Shown: positions 8,692 to 17,616 of the stretch, piece after piece | How the letters are laid out: every line of letters begins with the position of its first letter | Position numbering within the stretch: the first letter of the stretch is position 1 | From: Pseudomonas sp. DNDY-54 | GTDB taxonomy: Bacteria; Pseudomonadota; Gammaproteobacteria; Pseudomonadales; Pseudomonadaceae | Assembly (NCBI RefSeq): GCF_019880365.1 | Contig: NZ_CP082271.1 | Coordinates: 1,054,001 to 1,118,000 of the forward strand | Length of the DNA: 64,000 nucleotides | Direction of reading: 5' to 3' | Made by a program: the position numbers and the translations under genes | Notes under the pieces: generated by a model | The model's input: the letters and a program-made list of their open reading frames with translations, nothing else | The model's database searches: none | Told to the model about the DNA's origin: nothing

Positions 8692-9609
8692 TCAGTCTTC
8701 GGGCAATCCGCGACCGCGCAGGAACGCTTGTATTTGCTGTAGCAGTCCGCTCAGCTCGGGCACCTCGAGACCCTGCTCGTGGGCAGCCTGGCAGGCCTGA
8801 CCGAGCAGATAGCTGATTTCTGTCCGACGCCCGCTCTTCACGTCCTGATGCATCGAGGAATAGTTGTTGGCCGTTGCCTCGATAATGCGGAGCACTTCGG
8901 CTTCGAGTCCATCGGCTGCGCCGCCCTGATTGCAGGCAACAAGCAACTCGCTGAGCTCATTGCAAAGCCGGTGCACCTGTTCGCGGTAGGCAAGCAGATC
9001 CCCGTTGCGGCAATCATGCAGGACGGTCAGCGGATTAATGGCGCAATTGATGGCGAGCTTGCGCCACAGCTTGCTCATGACAGCGTGGGTCCAGCTGTAT
9101 GGAATATTCGCCGCCTCAAGCTCGGCGAGCCACGGCGGCGGCTCGCCTTGACCTGCCTCACCCAGCCAGTTATGGCCCTGACCCGCATGAACAATGTCGA
9201 AGCTCGCCTGACGAAACGCCCCTTCGGTGCTGGAAACGAATACGCAGCGGCTTTCAGGCCAGCGGGCCGCAATGGCTTGCTGACTGCCCAGCCCGTTCTG
9301 CAACAGGAGGATTTCCGACCCGGTGGATAGCCGAGGCGCAACCTCGGCAATGGCGGCTTCCGCGTCGTAGGCTTTGCAGGCCACTAGCAGTCGGGTAATC
9401 GGCTCAGTTGCATCGGCTAGTTCGGCGGGCACGCGGTAAATCCGTGAGACTCCCTGCTCGACTAGCTTCAGGCCGCCGGCAACCTGGTATTCCGCCAGTC
9501 GATTCGTACTGCGCAGAACCAGCCGCACCGGTAAACCGGCGCGAAACAGGCGCGTGGCCCAGAGCCCGCCAAGGCTCCCAGCGCCGAGAACATGCCAGGT
9601 GCTGTTCAT
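8692..9609 (-). CDS. panE: 2-dehydropantoate 2-reductase-like protein (PanE/ApbA family)
   Basis: A 305-residue NADPH-dependent reductase. The N-terminal Rossmann motif GAGSLGGLWA (about 9-18), VACKAYD and LLLQNGLG in the middle, and the catalytic-region KLWRKLAINCAINPLT and GRRTEISYLLGQ are family hallmarks. Ketopantoate reduction feeds pantothenate/CoA synthesis. The start ATG shares one base with the stop of the response-regulator gene (TGATG), so translation is coupled. Many bacteria have several PanE-like paralogues, so the substrate is not certain, and its place between a kinase and its likely regulator is odd. Confidence 0.85.
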   Translation of the reverse strand: MNSTWHVLGAGSLGGLWATRLFRAGLPVRLVLRSTNRLAEYQVAGGLKLVEQGVSRIYRVPAELADATEPITRLLVACKAYDAEAAIAEVAPRLSTGSEILLLQNGLGSQQAIAARWPESRCVFVSSTEGAFRQASFDIVHAGQGHNWLGEAGQGEPPPWLAELEAANIPYSWTHAVMSKLWRKLAINCAINPLTVLHDCRNGDLLAYREQVHRLCNELSELLVACNQGGAADGLEAEVLRIIEATANNYSSMHQDVKSGRRTEISYLLGQACQAAHEQGLEVPELSGLLQQIQAFLRGRGLPED

Positions 9610-10574
9610 CAGGCGGGTTGTTTGTAGCGTAGCGGCACGATGCGGCCGGTGGTGTATGCGTCTGGCAGTAGGGCCGCGGCGCGCTCGATGATCTGCGGGA
9701 CTTCGACCGGCAATGCGCTCGCATCGAGGCTGACCATGCCGATACCCGCCTTCACCGAGATGAAGCCTTCACTGGTCTTGAATGCCTTCAGATTGAGGCC
9801 TTCATGCAGTCGTTTGTAACTGCTCGGCGAGCAGCTGGCCAGGTTGTCGGTCAGGGTAAGCAGGCCAAAGTGGCGCTCATCCAAGCGCGTGAGTATGTCC
9901 AGCGGCCGCACCAGCTGTTGCAGACGCCTCGCCACGCCTCTCAGCAGTTCCTGATGGAAATGCTCGCCATAGCGCTCTCGCTGGCTGCTGATCTCCGGCA
10001 AACCTATCGACAGGTAGCACAACGCGCCGCCACGACTTTCGATCTGGCGCAGGCTGTCGCCGAGCCGCTGGCGGAGGTATCGCGCATTACCGAGCCCGGT
10101 AATCGGATCGATCAGATTCCTTTTCTCAAGGCTGGCAATGTTTTCGGTCAACAGGCGGTTTTCCCGCATCAGCCTTTGCAGCGAGGCGCACAGCCGATCG
10201 GCCGCATACACCCGGGGCACCAGTTGGTCGTTCATCGCCGACTTGCCAATGAAATCATCGACGCCTTGGTCGAAGGCTTTGCTTAGCACGTCTTGGCCGT
10301 CACGCCCGGTCAGCAGGATGATGTAGGTGTAATGATCCGACATTTCGTCCTGCTGGCGGACCTGGGCGGTCAGTTCCAGGCCATCCATTTCAGGCATCAG
10401 CCAGTCGGCAAGCAGAATGCTTGCCGGGCGCTCCTCGATCAAGGCGAGGGCAGCGCTGGCGCTATTGGCGAACCGAACGTCTTCGTAACCGGCCTTGGAA
10501 AGGGCTCGGCCGATCATCACGCTGGAGAACTTGGCGTCGTCGACCACCAGGATGCTGAGTTGAGGGTTGGGCAT
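9609..10574 (-). CDS. Response regulator with degenerate GGDEF domain
   Basis: A 321-residue cytoplasmic protein. The receiver domain (about 5-125) has the acidic pair D12/D13, phosphoacceptor Asp57 in LLADWLMPEMDG and Lys in IGKS. After a linker helix comes a GGDEF-fold domain beginning DPITGLGNARYLRQRL, but the signature loop reads RLDERHFG instead of R-x-GGDEF, so diguanylate cyclase activity should be lost. It is the first gene of a minus-strand operon and is divergent from yajQ. Candidate partner: the sensor kinase two genes on. Confidence 0.9.
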   Translation of the reverse strand: MPNPQLSILVVDDAKFSSVMIGRALSKAGYEDVRFANSASAALALIEERPASILLADWLMPEMDGLELTAQVRQQDEMSDHYTYIILLTGRDGQDVLSKAFDQGVDDFIGKSAMNDQLVPRVYAADRLCASLQRLMRENRLLTENIASLEKRNLIDPITGLGNARYLRQRLGDSLRQIESRGGALCYLSIGLPEISSQRERYGEHFHQELLRGVARRLQQLVRPLDILTRLDERHFGLLTLTDNLASCSPSSYKRLHEGLNLKAFKTSEGFISVKAGIGMVSLDASALPVEVPQIIERAAALLPDAYTTGRIVPLRYKQPA

Positions 10575-10715
10575 TCATTGGCTCGAAGAAGGGAAGTGCC
10601 GTAACACTGGTGGTCGGGCGTAATCGGCCCGAGCAGTTATAATGATGGCCCATTTGAACCGTCAAGCTAAGCGCGCTGGGTCACACCGTTGCGCCGTTTA
10701 TATAGGAGGAAGCTC

Positions 10716-11195
10716 ATGCCTTCGTTCGACGTGGTGTCCGAATTGGACAAACACGAAGTCACTAACGCGGTCGACAATGCGCTCAAGGAACTGGAGCGCC
10801 GTTATGACCTGCGCGGTAAAGGCACCTTTGAGTTCAAGGAACTCACGGTCAGTCTGACAGCCGATGCCGACTTTCAGCTGGAGCAGATGCTCGAAATCCT
10901 GAAGCTAAGTCTGGTCAAGCGCAAGATCGACATTCAGTGCCTCGAGTTCAAGGATCCTTACCCATCCGGGAAGTCAGTGAAGCAGGACGTCGTGCTGCGT
11001 GAAGGTATCGATAAGGAGCTTGCCAAAAAAATCGTCGCCCATATCAAGGATGCCAAGCTGAAGGTGCAGGCGGCCATCCAGGGTGAGCAGGTTCGGGTGA
11101 CTGGCAAGAAGCGCGATGACCTGCAGGAAGCGATTGCGCTGCTGCGCGCCAAGGACTTCGGCATGCCGTTGCAGTTCAACAACTTCCGCGACTAA
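10716..11195 (+). CDS. yajQ: YajQ family nucleotide-binding protein (cyclic-di-GMP binding)
   Basis: A 159-residue protein made of two ferredoxin-like halves. It begins MPSFDVVSELDKHEVTNAVDN, typical for the family, behind an excellent Shine-Dalgarno (AGGAGG 7 bases before the ATG at 10716). The end DFGMPLQFNNFRD is the conserved YajQ tail. Some YajQ proteins bind cyclic di-GMP and influence transcription or virulence; the same role here is an extrapolation. It sits head to head with the degenerate-GGDEF regulator. Confidence 0.93.
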   Translation: MPSFDVVSELDKHEVTNAVDNALKELERRYDLRGKGTFEFKELTVSLTADADFQLEQMLEILKLSLVKRKIDIQCLEFKDPYPSGKSVKQDVVLREGIDKELAKKIVAHIKDAKLKVQAAIQGEQVRVTGKKRDDLQEAIALLRAKDFGMPLQFNNFRD

Positions 11196-11204
11196 TCCCC
11201 TCTC

Positions 11205-11232
11205 AGCACGCACGCACGCGTGCTTTCGCTTT
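11205..11232 (+). terminator. Weak intrinsic terminator after yajQ
   Basis: A 7-bp stem (AGCACGC 11205-11211 with GCGTGCT 11218-11224) is followed by TTCGCTTT. The T-run is interrupted, so termination may be incomplete and could let transcripts enter the channel gene. Confidence 0.4.
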
Positions 11233-11280
11233 AGCCGAGCGGCCTGTCGGTGCGCTCGGTATGCATAGGACCTGTTACTG

Positions 11281-12105
11281 ATGGATTTGAGTGTCGATTA
11301 TCTGGTCGATTTGTCCGAGGCCTGGTTGCCCGTCGTTCTGCAATACGGTGCTCAGCTGCTGCTGGCGCTGGCTACGTTCCTGCTCGGCTGGTGGCTGATC
11401 AATACCCTCGTCAGCAAACTGGGCGGTCTGCTACGGCGTCGCCAGGTCGACCCTTCGCTGCACGGCTTTGTCGAGAGCCTGTTGAGCATCATCCTGAAGG
11501 TGCTGCTGCTGGTCAGCGTGGCGTCAATGATTGGGGTCGAGACGACATCGTTCATCGCGGTGATCGGTGCGGCCGGTCTGGCGATCGGTCTGGCACTGCA
11601 GGGCAGTCTTGGGAATTTCGCCGGTGGTGTGTTGATCCTGTTGTTCCGTCCGATTCGTGTCGGCGAATGGATCGAGGCGCAGGGCGTCGCCGGGACCGTA
11701 CATGCAATCCAGATCTTTCACACAGTGCTCAAGTCGGCTGATAACAAGACCATCGTGGTGCCCAACGGCAGCCTGTCCAACGGACACATCACCAATTACT
11801 CACGCGAGCCGCGGCGTCGTGCCGATATCAACATTGGCATTGACTACAGCGCGGATATCAAACTGGCGCGAAAGATTCTGTTGGAAATCGCCCAGGATGA
11901 GCGTGTACAGCGAGACCCGGAGCCGGTGGTTTTTGTAACGGGGCTGGGTGACAGCTCGGTGAATCTGTCGCTGCGGGTCTGGGTGGCTACCGGAGACTTC
12001 TGGCCAGTGACCTTCAGCTTCACTGAGCAAGTGAAAGAGCGCTTCGATGAAGCGGGGATCGGTATTCCGTTTCCGCAACGTGTCGTGCATCTGGTTCAGA
12101 GCTGA
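11281..12105 (+). CDS. Small-conductance mechanosensitive channel (MscS family)
   Basis: A 274-residue inner-membrane channel that should open under membrane tension and release osmolytes. Three hydrophobic helices lie at about 20-45, 65-85 and 92-120. The third is the glycine/alanine-rich pore helix GAAGLAIGLALQGSLGNFAGG, followed by the conserved LLFRPIRVGEWIE and the beta-domain signature VVPNGSLSNGHITNYS. The C-terminal alpha/beta domain ends with GIGIPFPQRVVH. Length and architecture match E. coli MscS (286 residues). It is a single gene closed by a terminator. Confidence 0.95.
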   Translation: MDLSVDYLVDLSEAWLPVVLQYGAQLLLALATFLLGWWLINTLVSKLGGLLRRRQVDPSLHGFVESLLSIILKVLLLVSVASMIGVETTSFIAVIGAAGLAIGLALQGSLGNFAGGVLILLFRPIRVGEWIEAQGVAGTVHAIQIFHTVLKSADNKTIVVPNGSLSNGHITNYSREPRRRADINIGIDYSADIKLARKILLEIAQDERVQRDPEPVVFVTGLGDSSVNLSLRVWVATGDFWPVTFSFTEQVKERFDEAGIGIPFPQRVVHLVQS

Positions 12106-12114
12106 GGTTCATAG

Positions 12115-12152
12115 CGAAAAAGAAAGCCGGCGATTGCCGGCTTTCTTTTTTA
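12115..12152. terminator. Bidirectional terminator between the MscS-type gene and ampG
   Basis: A perfect 11-bp stem (AGAAAGCCGGC 12121-12131, loop GATT, GCCGGCTTTCT 12136-12146) has an A-run on the left and six Ts on the right, so it can serve both convergent genes. Confidence 0.9.
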
Positions 12153-13853
12153 TCAGCTTCGTTCGGTGCTGGTCAGCGGCTCGGCCGTTTCAGGCTGCCG
12201 GCGGCTGCGTGACCACTGCCAAACGATCAGTACCAAGGTCGGGACGCCGAGCAGTGCCGTAACCAGGAAGAAGTCGCTGTACCCGAGCTGTTCGACCATC
12301 ACGCCTGAGTAACCGCCCAGCAGGCGCGGCAACAACAGCATCAACGAACTGAGCAATGCATACTGCGTCGCGGAGAATTTCAGGTTGGTGAGGCTCGACA
12401 GATAGGCTACGAAGGCCGTCGACGCCAGTCCCCCGCTGAAGTTGTCGCAGGAAATGGTGACGATCAGCATGTTCAGGTTCGCGCCCATTTCCACCAACAG
12501 CATGAACATGAGGTTGGTGGCCGCAGAAGCAACGCCGCCGACGAACAGGATCGGCAAGATACTGAAGCGTACGATCAGCAATCCGCCAAACGCCGCGCCA
12601 AGCAGGGTCATGATCAGCCCGAATAGCTTGCTGACGCTGGCGATCTGATCTTTGCTGAAACCCTGGTCGATGTAGAAGACATTGGCCATGACGCCCATCA
12701 CCGTGTCCGACATTCGGTACGTGGCGATCAAACCCAGCAGTAACAGCGCCTGCCAGCGGTAGCGCAGGATGAAGTCGGTGATAGGGGTTAGGACGGGGCC
12801 CATCAATATCCGTCCGGGGCCAGACAGACAGCCCCAGCAGATCAGCAGGTACATGGTCCCGCGTGGCCAGTAGCCGCCCCAGTAAGACTGAAACATGCCG
12901 GTGGTCGACACCATGAGGATAATGAGCACGATCACCGACACGGCCTGATGCACGAAATCGAAGCGTGCCGGGCGCTGGCGCTGCCCTGCCTGGCTCAGCA
13001 TCTGTCGAACGGGAACCAACAGAGCACGGCCCCAAGGCGACAGTGATCCAACGATGAACAGCAAGTACAGAATTGCGCGCGGCCAGGCCTGTGCAATCAG
13101 CGCGTTGATCATCGCCGGAACGGATATCAGCAGTACCAGCAGCAAACCAACGCCCGCCAGCTGATGGTTAAAACTGAACATCGAGGGCTCGTTGGACAGC
13201 GGCGCGGCGCCTTGCGGCTCCGGAATCAGCAAACTAGTGACCAGCCCCGGCAAGATGAGAAGGGCGAAGGCGATGTAGGTAGTCGCCCAGGCGCTCTGGC
13301 TGTATTCCAGATTGGTCGATCCCAGCCATTCGGCAAGAAACAGCGCGCCGGCACTGGCCAATAGCATGGCGATGCGATAACCGGTCATGTAGCTCGCCGC
13401 TAGCGTTGCCTGCAGTTTGTCCTCGGCGATTTCCAGGCGATAGGCGTCGATAGCGATGTCTTGCGTCGCCGAGGCGAAGGCCACCGCGACGGCGAGGGCA
13501 ATCAGCATGGTCAGATTCTGCTGCGGGTTGCACAGCGCCATGCCGATAAGGCCGACGGCGATGACCGCTTGCGACAGCACCAGCCAGGAGCGTCGCCGGC
13601 CCAGGGCGCCGATCCAGGGTAGGCGCCACTGGTCGAGCATGGGCGACCAGACCCACTTGAAGGCATAGGCCAGGCTGATCCAGCTGGCAAAGCCGATGGT
13701 CTCGCGTGAGACACCCGCTTCACGCAGCCACACCGAGAGCGTGGAAAACACCAGGATTGCAGGCAGGCCGGCGGCGAAGCCGAGCACCAGTAGCGTCAGT
13801 GAGGCAGGGCTGGCGTAGGCAGCGAGCGCGGCGCGCCAGGTTTCACGGGACAT
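12153..13853 (-). CDS. ampG: AmpG-type muropeptide permease (MFS)
   Basis: It imports GlcNAc-anhydroMurNAc peptides from the periplasm for wall recycling, and so influences AmpC beta-lactamase induction. From the ATG at 13853 (MSRETWRAALAAYASPAS) it has 566 residues and many hydrophobic segments. The N-terminal half has the AmpG-like LGFAAGLPAILVFSTLSVWLREAGV and FASATQDIAIDAYRLEI. A long central insertion with extra hydrophobic stretches makes it larger than E. coli AmpG (about 490), as I remember for the P. aeruginosa protein. It is convergent with the MscS-type gene. Confidence 0.9.
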   Translation of the reverse strand: MSRETWRAALAAYASPASLTLLVLGFAAGLPAILVFSTLSVWLREAGVSRETIGFASWISLAYAFKWVWSPMLDQWRLPWIGALGRRRSWLVLSQAVIAVGLIGMALCNPQQNLTMLIALAVAVAFASATQDIAIDAYRLEIAEDKLQATLAASYMTGYRIAMLLASAGALFLAEWLGSTNLEYSQSAWATTYIAFALLILPGLVTSLLIPEPQGAAPLSNEPSMFSFNHQLAGVGLLLVLLISVPAMINALIAQAWPRAILYLLFIVGSLSPWGRALLVPVRQMLSQAGQRQRPARFDFVHQAVSVIVLIILMVSTTGMFQSYWGGYWPRGTMYLLICWGCLSGPGRILMGPVLTPITDFILRYRWQALLLLGLIATYRMSDTVMGVMANVFYIDQGFSKDQIASVSKLFGLIMTLLGAAFGGLLIVRFSILPILFVGGVASAATNLMFMLLVEMGANLNMLIVTISCDNFSGGLASTAFVAYLSSLTNLKFSATQYALLSSLMLLLPRLLGGYSGVMVEQLGYSDFFLVTALLGVPTLVLIVWQWSRSRRQPETAEPLTSTERS

Positions 13854-13887
13854 ATGACGGGACGGATATAGACATGAAGCGCGCACT

Positions 13888-14247
13888 CTACCCGCTGTGC
13901 TCCGCCGAATGCCAGCCATGCCGACGTATGTCCACGCGGTCGTTGACGATGGTCACGCCCTCGGCGCGCAGCCGCATGCGCTGCTCGTGTCCTGCGGCGC
14001 TGCCGGCGGGCAGGCTGAGCCGTCCACCGGCCGCGATTACCCTGTGCCAAGGCAGGCTGGTGCCTTCCGGCAGCTGCGACATTAGCCGACCGACCCAGCG
14101 TGCGGCTCGTCCGAGACCGGCCATCGCCGCGACCTCGCCATAGCTCACTACTTTGCCTGCCGGGATCTGTGCCATGACCAGGAAGACCGCTGAGCGGCGC
14201 GACTCGGCGTCGACAGCGGGGGGTAATAGAGGTGTTTGCTCACTCAT
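13888..14247 (-). CDS. Alkyltransferase-like protein (Atl, MGMT-related, no acceptor cysteine)
   Basis: A 119-residue protein with the O6-alkylguanine-DNA alkyltransferase fold: VFLVMAQIPAGKVVSYGEVAAMAGL and the recognition helix RWVGRLMSQ. The active-site PCHR is replaced by PWHR (Trp67), the defining change of Atl proteins. These bind O6-alkylguanine and hand it to nucleotide excision repair instead of demethylating it. The ATG at 14247 is the only sensible start. It lies 34 bases upstream of ampG in the same direction. Confidence 0.9.
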   Translation of the reverse strand: MSEQTPLLPPAVDAESRRSAVFLVMAQIPAGKVVSYGEVAAMAGLGRAARWVGRLMSQLPEGTSLPWHRVIAAGGRLSLPAGSAAGHEQRMRLRAEGVTIVNDRVDIRRHGWHSAEHSG

Positions 14248-14390
14248 TCCGGAGTTTCCTGTAGACGGCGGGTAGCGTCAGCAGCATCTGAACTCCCGTT
14301 CCGTTCAGCGGTCAGTGCTTGCTGTGACTAGACGCATAGGGATAATGCCTGCCTTTTTAACCGCTCCTACGCAGAATTTCAGCCCTCCCT

Positions 14391-15395
14391 ATGTTTTCCA
14401 GAACCCTGCTTTGCCTATCGCTTTCCGTATTCACGCTGCCATCGCTTGCCGATACCGTCTGGTTGAAGAACGGCGATCGCCTGACCGGCAAGATCAGCGT
14501 GCTCGACGGCGGCAAGCTGTTGATCGAGACCGACTACGGCGGGTCGATCCCAGTGAAATGGAGCCAGGTCGCCACCCTGGAGAGTAATCAGCAGTTGCTG
14601 ATCAAGCAGGATGATGTCTCCGGCGAGATGGCCAAGTCGCTCCAAGCGGCTGACGACGGCAAGGTCACGCTAAGCAACGGCGGCGCGGTGCGCACGGTTG
14701 AACTGGCCAGCATCACGCAAATGATCCATCCCAAGCCGGTTATTCAGGATCTGACCTGGAAAGGCAACGTCGACGTTGCGCTGGACTACAAGCGTGCAGA
14801 GACCGATACGGACGACTATGACGTATCCTTCGACACCTCGGCGCGCCACGGCCTTTGGCGTCATAACGGAATCGCCAATTACAACCGCGAATTCCGTGAC
14901 GGAGTGACCGCGACGGATAACTGGGACGCCGAATACGCCCTGGACCGCTTCATCGATGAGCATTGGTTCTGGCAAGGGCGCTTCGAATACAAGCGCGACA
15001 AGGTCGAAGATGTTCGCCGCCAACGGACCCTGGGTACCGGTCCTGGCTACCAGTTCTGGGATAACGAACTGGGCGCGTTCTCGCTGGCCTCGCTGGTCAA
15101 CCGCAGCGACTACGAGTTTGCCGATGGCAACAAGGAGAGCTTTTACTCGCTCGCCATGAAGTGGGACTACAACCGCTATCTGGTCGGTAAGACCTTCGAG
15201 CTGTTCAGCAATGGCGAAATCGGCAAACCGCTGGAAAACGTGGCCGATTACGAATTCGATGCTGAGGTTGGGTTGCGCTACAAGGTGACCGACTGGGCCT
15301 CGTTGAATATGAAGGCGGAGAAGGACATCGTCAGCGGCTCGGACAGCGAGATGGACGAAACGCGCTACAGCATCGGCTTCGGCGTGGGCTGGTAA
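14391..15395 (+). CDS. DUF481 / YdiY-type outer-membrane protein
   Basis: A 334-residue protein. The signal peptide covers about 1-20 (cleavage after SLA). A small N-terminal domain (VWLKNGDRLTGKISVLDGGKLLIETDYGG) is repeated in diverged form around residues 80-100. The C-terminal DUF481 region alternates aromatic and polar residues, as in a beta-barrel, and ends in a terminal aromatic (GFGVGW). It should reside in the outer membrane. E. coli YdiY is acid-inducible; no function is established here. A strong terminator follows. Confidence 0.85.
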   Translation: MFSRTLLCLSLSVFTLPSLADTVWLKNGDRLTGKISVLDGGKLLIETDYGGSIPVKWSQVATLESNQQLLIKQDDVSGEMAKSLQAADDGKVTLSNGGAVRTVELASITQMIHPKPVIQDLTWKGNVDVALDYKRAETDTDDYDVSFDTSARHGLWRHNGIANYNREFRDGVTATDNWDAEYALDRFIDEHWFWQGRFEYKRDKVEDVRRQRTLGTGPGYQFWDNELGAFSLASLVNRSDYEFADGNKESFYSLAMKWDYNRYLVGKTFELFSNGEIGKPLENVADYEFDAEVGLRYKVTDWASLNMKAEKDIVSGSDSEMDETRYSIGFGVGW

Positions 15396-15404
15396 ATCAG
15401 CTCC

Positions 15405-15438
15405 AAATAAAAACGGGCGCCTAGGCGCCCGTTTTTTT
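15405..15438. terminator. Bidirectional terminator between the DUF481 gene and the SDR gene
   Basis: A perfect 11-bp stem (AAACGGGCGCC 15411-15421 with GGCGCCCGTTT 15424-15434) has a T-run on the right and an A-rich run on the left, between convergent genes. Confidence 0.92.
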
Positions 15439-15447
15439 GAGGGGCGG

Positions 15448-16206
15448 TTACAACCGTAGCCCGCCATCGAGCTCAAGAATACGCCCGGTGTAATAGTCGT
15501 TCTCGAAGATGTAGGCAACCGAATGGGCGATCTCCATTGGCTTGCCAAGGCGCTTGAGCGGGATGCCCGCGGTCATCTTTTCCAACGCTTCGGGTTTCAT
15601 GCTGGCGACCATCTCGGTCTCGATGAAACCGGGCGCAACGCCGGCGACTCGAATGCCGTAGCGCGCCAGCTCCTTGGCCCAGACGACCGTATCGGCTGCC
15701 ACGCCGGCCTTGGCCGCCGAGTAGTTCGCCTGCCCCATATTGCCGACACGAGAGATGGACGAAATGTTGACGATAGCGCCCTGGCGCTTCAGTTCGATCA
15801 TCTTCGCGGCCACTTCACGCGTGCAGAGGAAAACACCGGTCAGATTGACATCGATCACCGCCTGCCATTGGGCCAGGCTCATCTTCGACAGCTCGCCATC
15901 CTTGACCTTGACGGTCAGCCCGTCACGTAGGATGCCGGCATTGTTGACCAGTCCATCGAGGCCGCCGAAGTCGTCGCTGACCTGGCTAACCATGTGACTG
16001 ACTTGTTCTTCATTGGCGACGTTGCACAGGTAGGCCCGCGCATCTCCGCCGGCTGCCTTGCAGGCTGCCACCGCCTCGTTCAGCCGTTCCTGATTGAGAT
16101 CCACCAGTGCCAGCCGTGCGCCTTTGCCGGCGAGGTATTCGCCCATCGCACGGCCAAGCCCCTGGCCACCGCCGGTGATGATGATGACTTTGTCTGTTAA
16201 CTGCAT
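15448..16206 (-). CDS. Short-chain dehydrogenase/reductase (FabG-like)
   Basis: A 252-residue cytoplasmic NAD(P)-dependent oxidoreductase. Cofactor motif TGGGQGLG (11-18), NNAG (88-91), catalytic Ser149, Tyr162 and Lys166 (NISSIS, YSAAK) and APGFIETEM are all present. An Asp at the end of beta-2 (VDLN, Asp36) favours NAD over NADP. Close relatives are annotated as 3-oxoacyl-ACP reductases, but no fatty-acid genes are nearby, so the substrate is open. It is divergent from the HugZ-like gene. Confidence 0.9.
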   Translation of the reverse strand: MQLTDKVIIITGGGQGLGRAMGEYLAGKGARLALVDLNQERLNEAVAACKAAGGDARAYLCNVANEEQVSHMVSQVSDDFGGLDGLVNNAGILRDGLTVKVKDGELSKMSLAQWQAVIDVNLTGVFLCTREVAAKMIELKRQGAIVNISSISRVGNMGQANYSAAKAGVAADTVVWAKELARYGIRVAGVAPGFIETEMVASMKPEALEKMTAGIPLKRLGKPMEIAHSVAYIFENDYYTGRILELDGGLRL

Positions 16207-16307
16207 GCCTGACTCCTTCGATACATGCCGACCCCGCCAAACGACGTCGGCTGTTGAAACCGTTATGCTGGTGCCTCGCCGAACCGATAAACCCTCGAGG
16301 AGCCCCA

Positions 16308-17012
16308 GTGAGCGCTGAAGCCGCCAAGCATGCCCGACAACTCCTGCTCAAGGAATACCGCGGCGTGCTCTCGACGCACTCCAAGGCCATGCCCGGATTT
16401 CCCTTTGGCTCAGCGGTCCCTTACTGCTTGAACGAAGCAGGCTGGCCGCTGATCCTCATCAGTCGGATTGCCCAGCACACGAAGAATCTTCAGGCCGACC
16501 CGCGTTGTTCGTTGCTGGTTGCCGAGCGGGGCGCAGACGATGTGCAAGCGACCGGCCGGTTGACTTTACTGGCCGAAGCGGTGCTCGTTACTGACGAGGC
16601 AGCGGTCATGGCGGCGGCGGAACGCTATTACCGCTATTTTCCAGAGTCGAGTGACTACCACCGCGTTCACGATTTCGATTTCTGGAGGCTTCAGCCGGTG
16701 CGCTGGCGTTACATCGGCGGCTTTGGCGCCATTCACTGGCTGGACCATGTCGCCTTGGCTAACCCGTTTGCGGGTCTGCAGGCCGGCGAGCGCGGCATGT
16801 TGGAGCACATGAATCAAGACCATGCCGCGGCCATTGCCCATTACGTACAGCAGGCAGCACTGCCCGCCACGCCAGAGGCCTGCATGGTTGGCATCGACAG
16901 CGAAGGTTTTCATCTTCGTATAGGCCATGCCATTCATTGGCTGGCGTTTCCCCACAGCTGTACCAGCTCCGGCGCGGTACGGCAGGCACTGGTGGCGATG
17001 GCCAGGCGCTGA
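16308..17012 (+). CDS. HugZ-like haem/flavin-fold protein (split barrel plus DUF2470)
   Basis: A 234-residue protein from a GTG at 16308 with GAGGAG six bases before; the frame extends upstream but lacks a better start. The N-terminal half is a pyridoxamine-phosphate-oxidase-like split barrel (GVLSTHSKAMPGFPFGSAVPY, HTKNLQADPRCSLLV). The C-terminal part is a DUF2470-like domain with EHMNQDHAAAIAHYV. This combination is seen in HugZ-type haem oxygenases and in pyridoxamine-oxidase-related proteins. Haem degradation is plausible but unproven; no haem-uptake genes adjoin. Confidence 0.8.
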   Translation: MSAEAAKHARQLLLKEYRGVLSTHSKAMPGFPFGSAVPYCLNEAGWPLILISRIAQHTKNLQADPRCSLLVAERGADDVQATGRLTLLAEAVLVTDEAAVMAAAERYYRYFPESSDYHRVHDFDFWRLQPVRWRYIGGFGAIHWLDHVALANPFAGLQAGERGMLEHMNQDHAAAIAHYVQQAALPATPEACMVGIDSEGFHLRIGHAIHWLAFPHSCTSSGAVRQALVAMARR

Positions 17013-17138
17013 TTAAGTCTGGGGTAAGCGCATCGGCGAATAATCCGGTTACAGCCTCTTTCGCGGACGGGTTGAATTCAGGTCAGCCTGCCGTCATCTA
17101 CACGAATTCGGAAGCCGTTCTTCCGCCAAGGACTATCG

Positions 17139-17603
17139 ATGCGAATTTTCTTACTGCTGTTTCTCCTGTTTCCGCTGGCCGAGCTGGCATTGCTGATCAA
17201 GGTTGGCAGCTCTGTCGGTGTGCTGCCGACCATCCTGCTGCTGATCATTAGCGGCATGGCCGGCATCCTGCTGATGCGCTTGGCCGGTTTTGCCACCGCC
17301 TGGCGTGCCCGAGAGCGCTTGGCTCGCGGCGAGTTGCCCGAAAGGGAAATGCTCCAGGGCCTGATGATGGCTGTCGCAGGCGGGCTTCTATTTCTGCCTG
17401 GTTTCCTTAGCGACATTATTGCGTTGCTGGTACTTTTCCCGCCCTCGCGCAAGCTGTTTCTGGGCTTCGTCGGGCGTCGTGTTGAGGCGCAAGCCCAGCG
17501 TCGCAGGGCCTTCTCCGACGACCTGCGTGAGCAGCAGGCGCATCGGGACGGGCCGCAGCGGCCCAACGTCATTGAAGGCGAGTGGGAGCGCCGCGATAAA
17601 TAA
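17139..17603 (+). CDS. fxsA: FxsA family membrane protein
   Basis: A 154-residue inner-membrane protein with hydrophobic segments at about 2-21, 25-48 and 78-98 and a charged cytoplasmic tail. The first segment carries the conserved FPLAELALLIKVG and the middle ISGMAGILLMRLAG. E. coli FxsA (suppressor of F exclusion of phage T7) can, when overproduced, relieve F-plasmid exclusion of T7; its cellular role is unclear. It lies directly upstream of groES, as in several gammaproteobacteria, but is separated by a terminator. Confidence 0.88.
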   Translation: MRIFLLLFLLFPLAELALLIKVGSSVGVLPTILLLIISGMAGILLMRLAGFATAWRARERLARGELPEREMLQGLMMAVAGGLLFLPGFLSDIIALLVLFPPSRKLFLGFVGRRVEAQAQRRRAFSDDLREQQAHRDGPQRPNVIEGEWERRDK

Positions 17604-17616
17604 GCGTGCTTCGACG

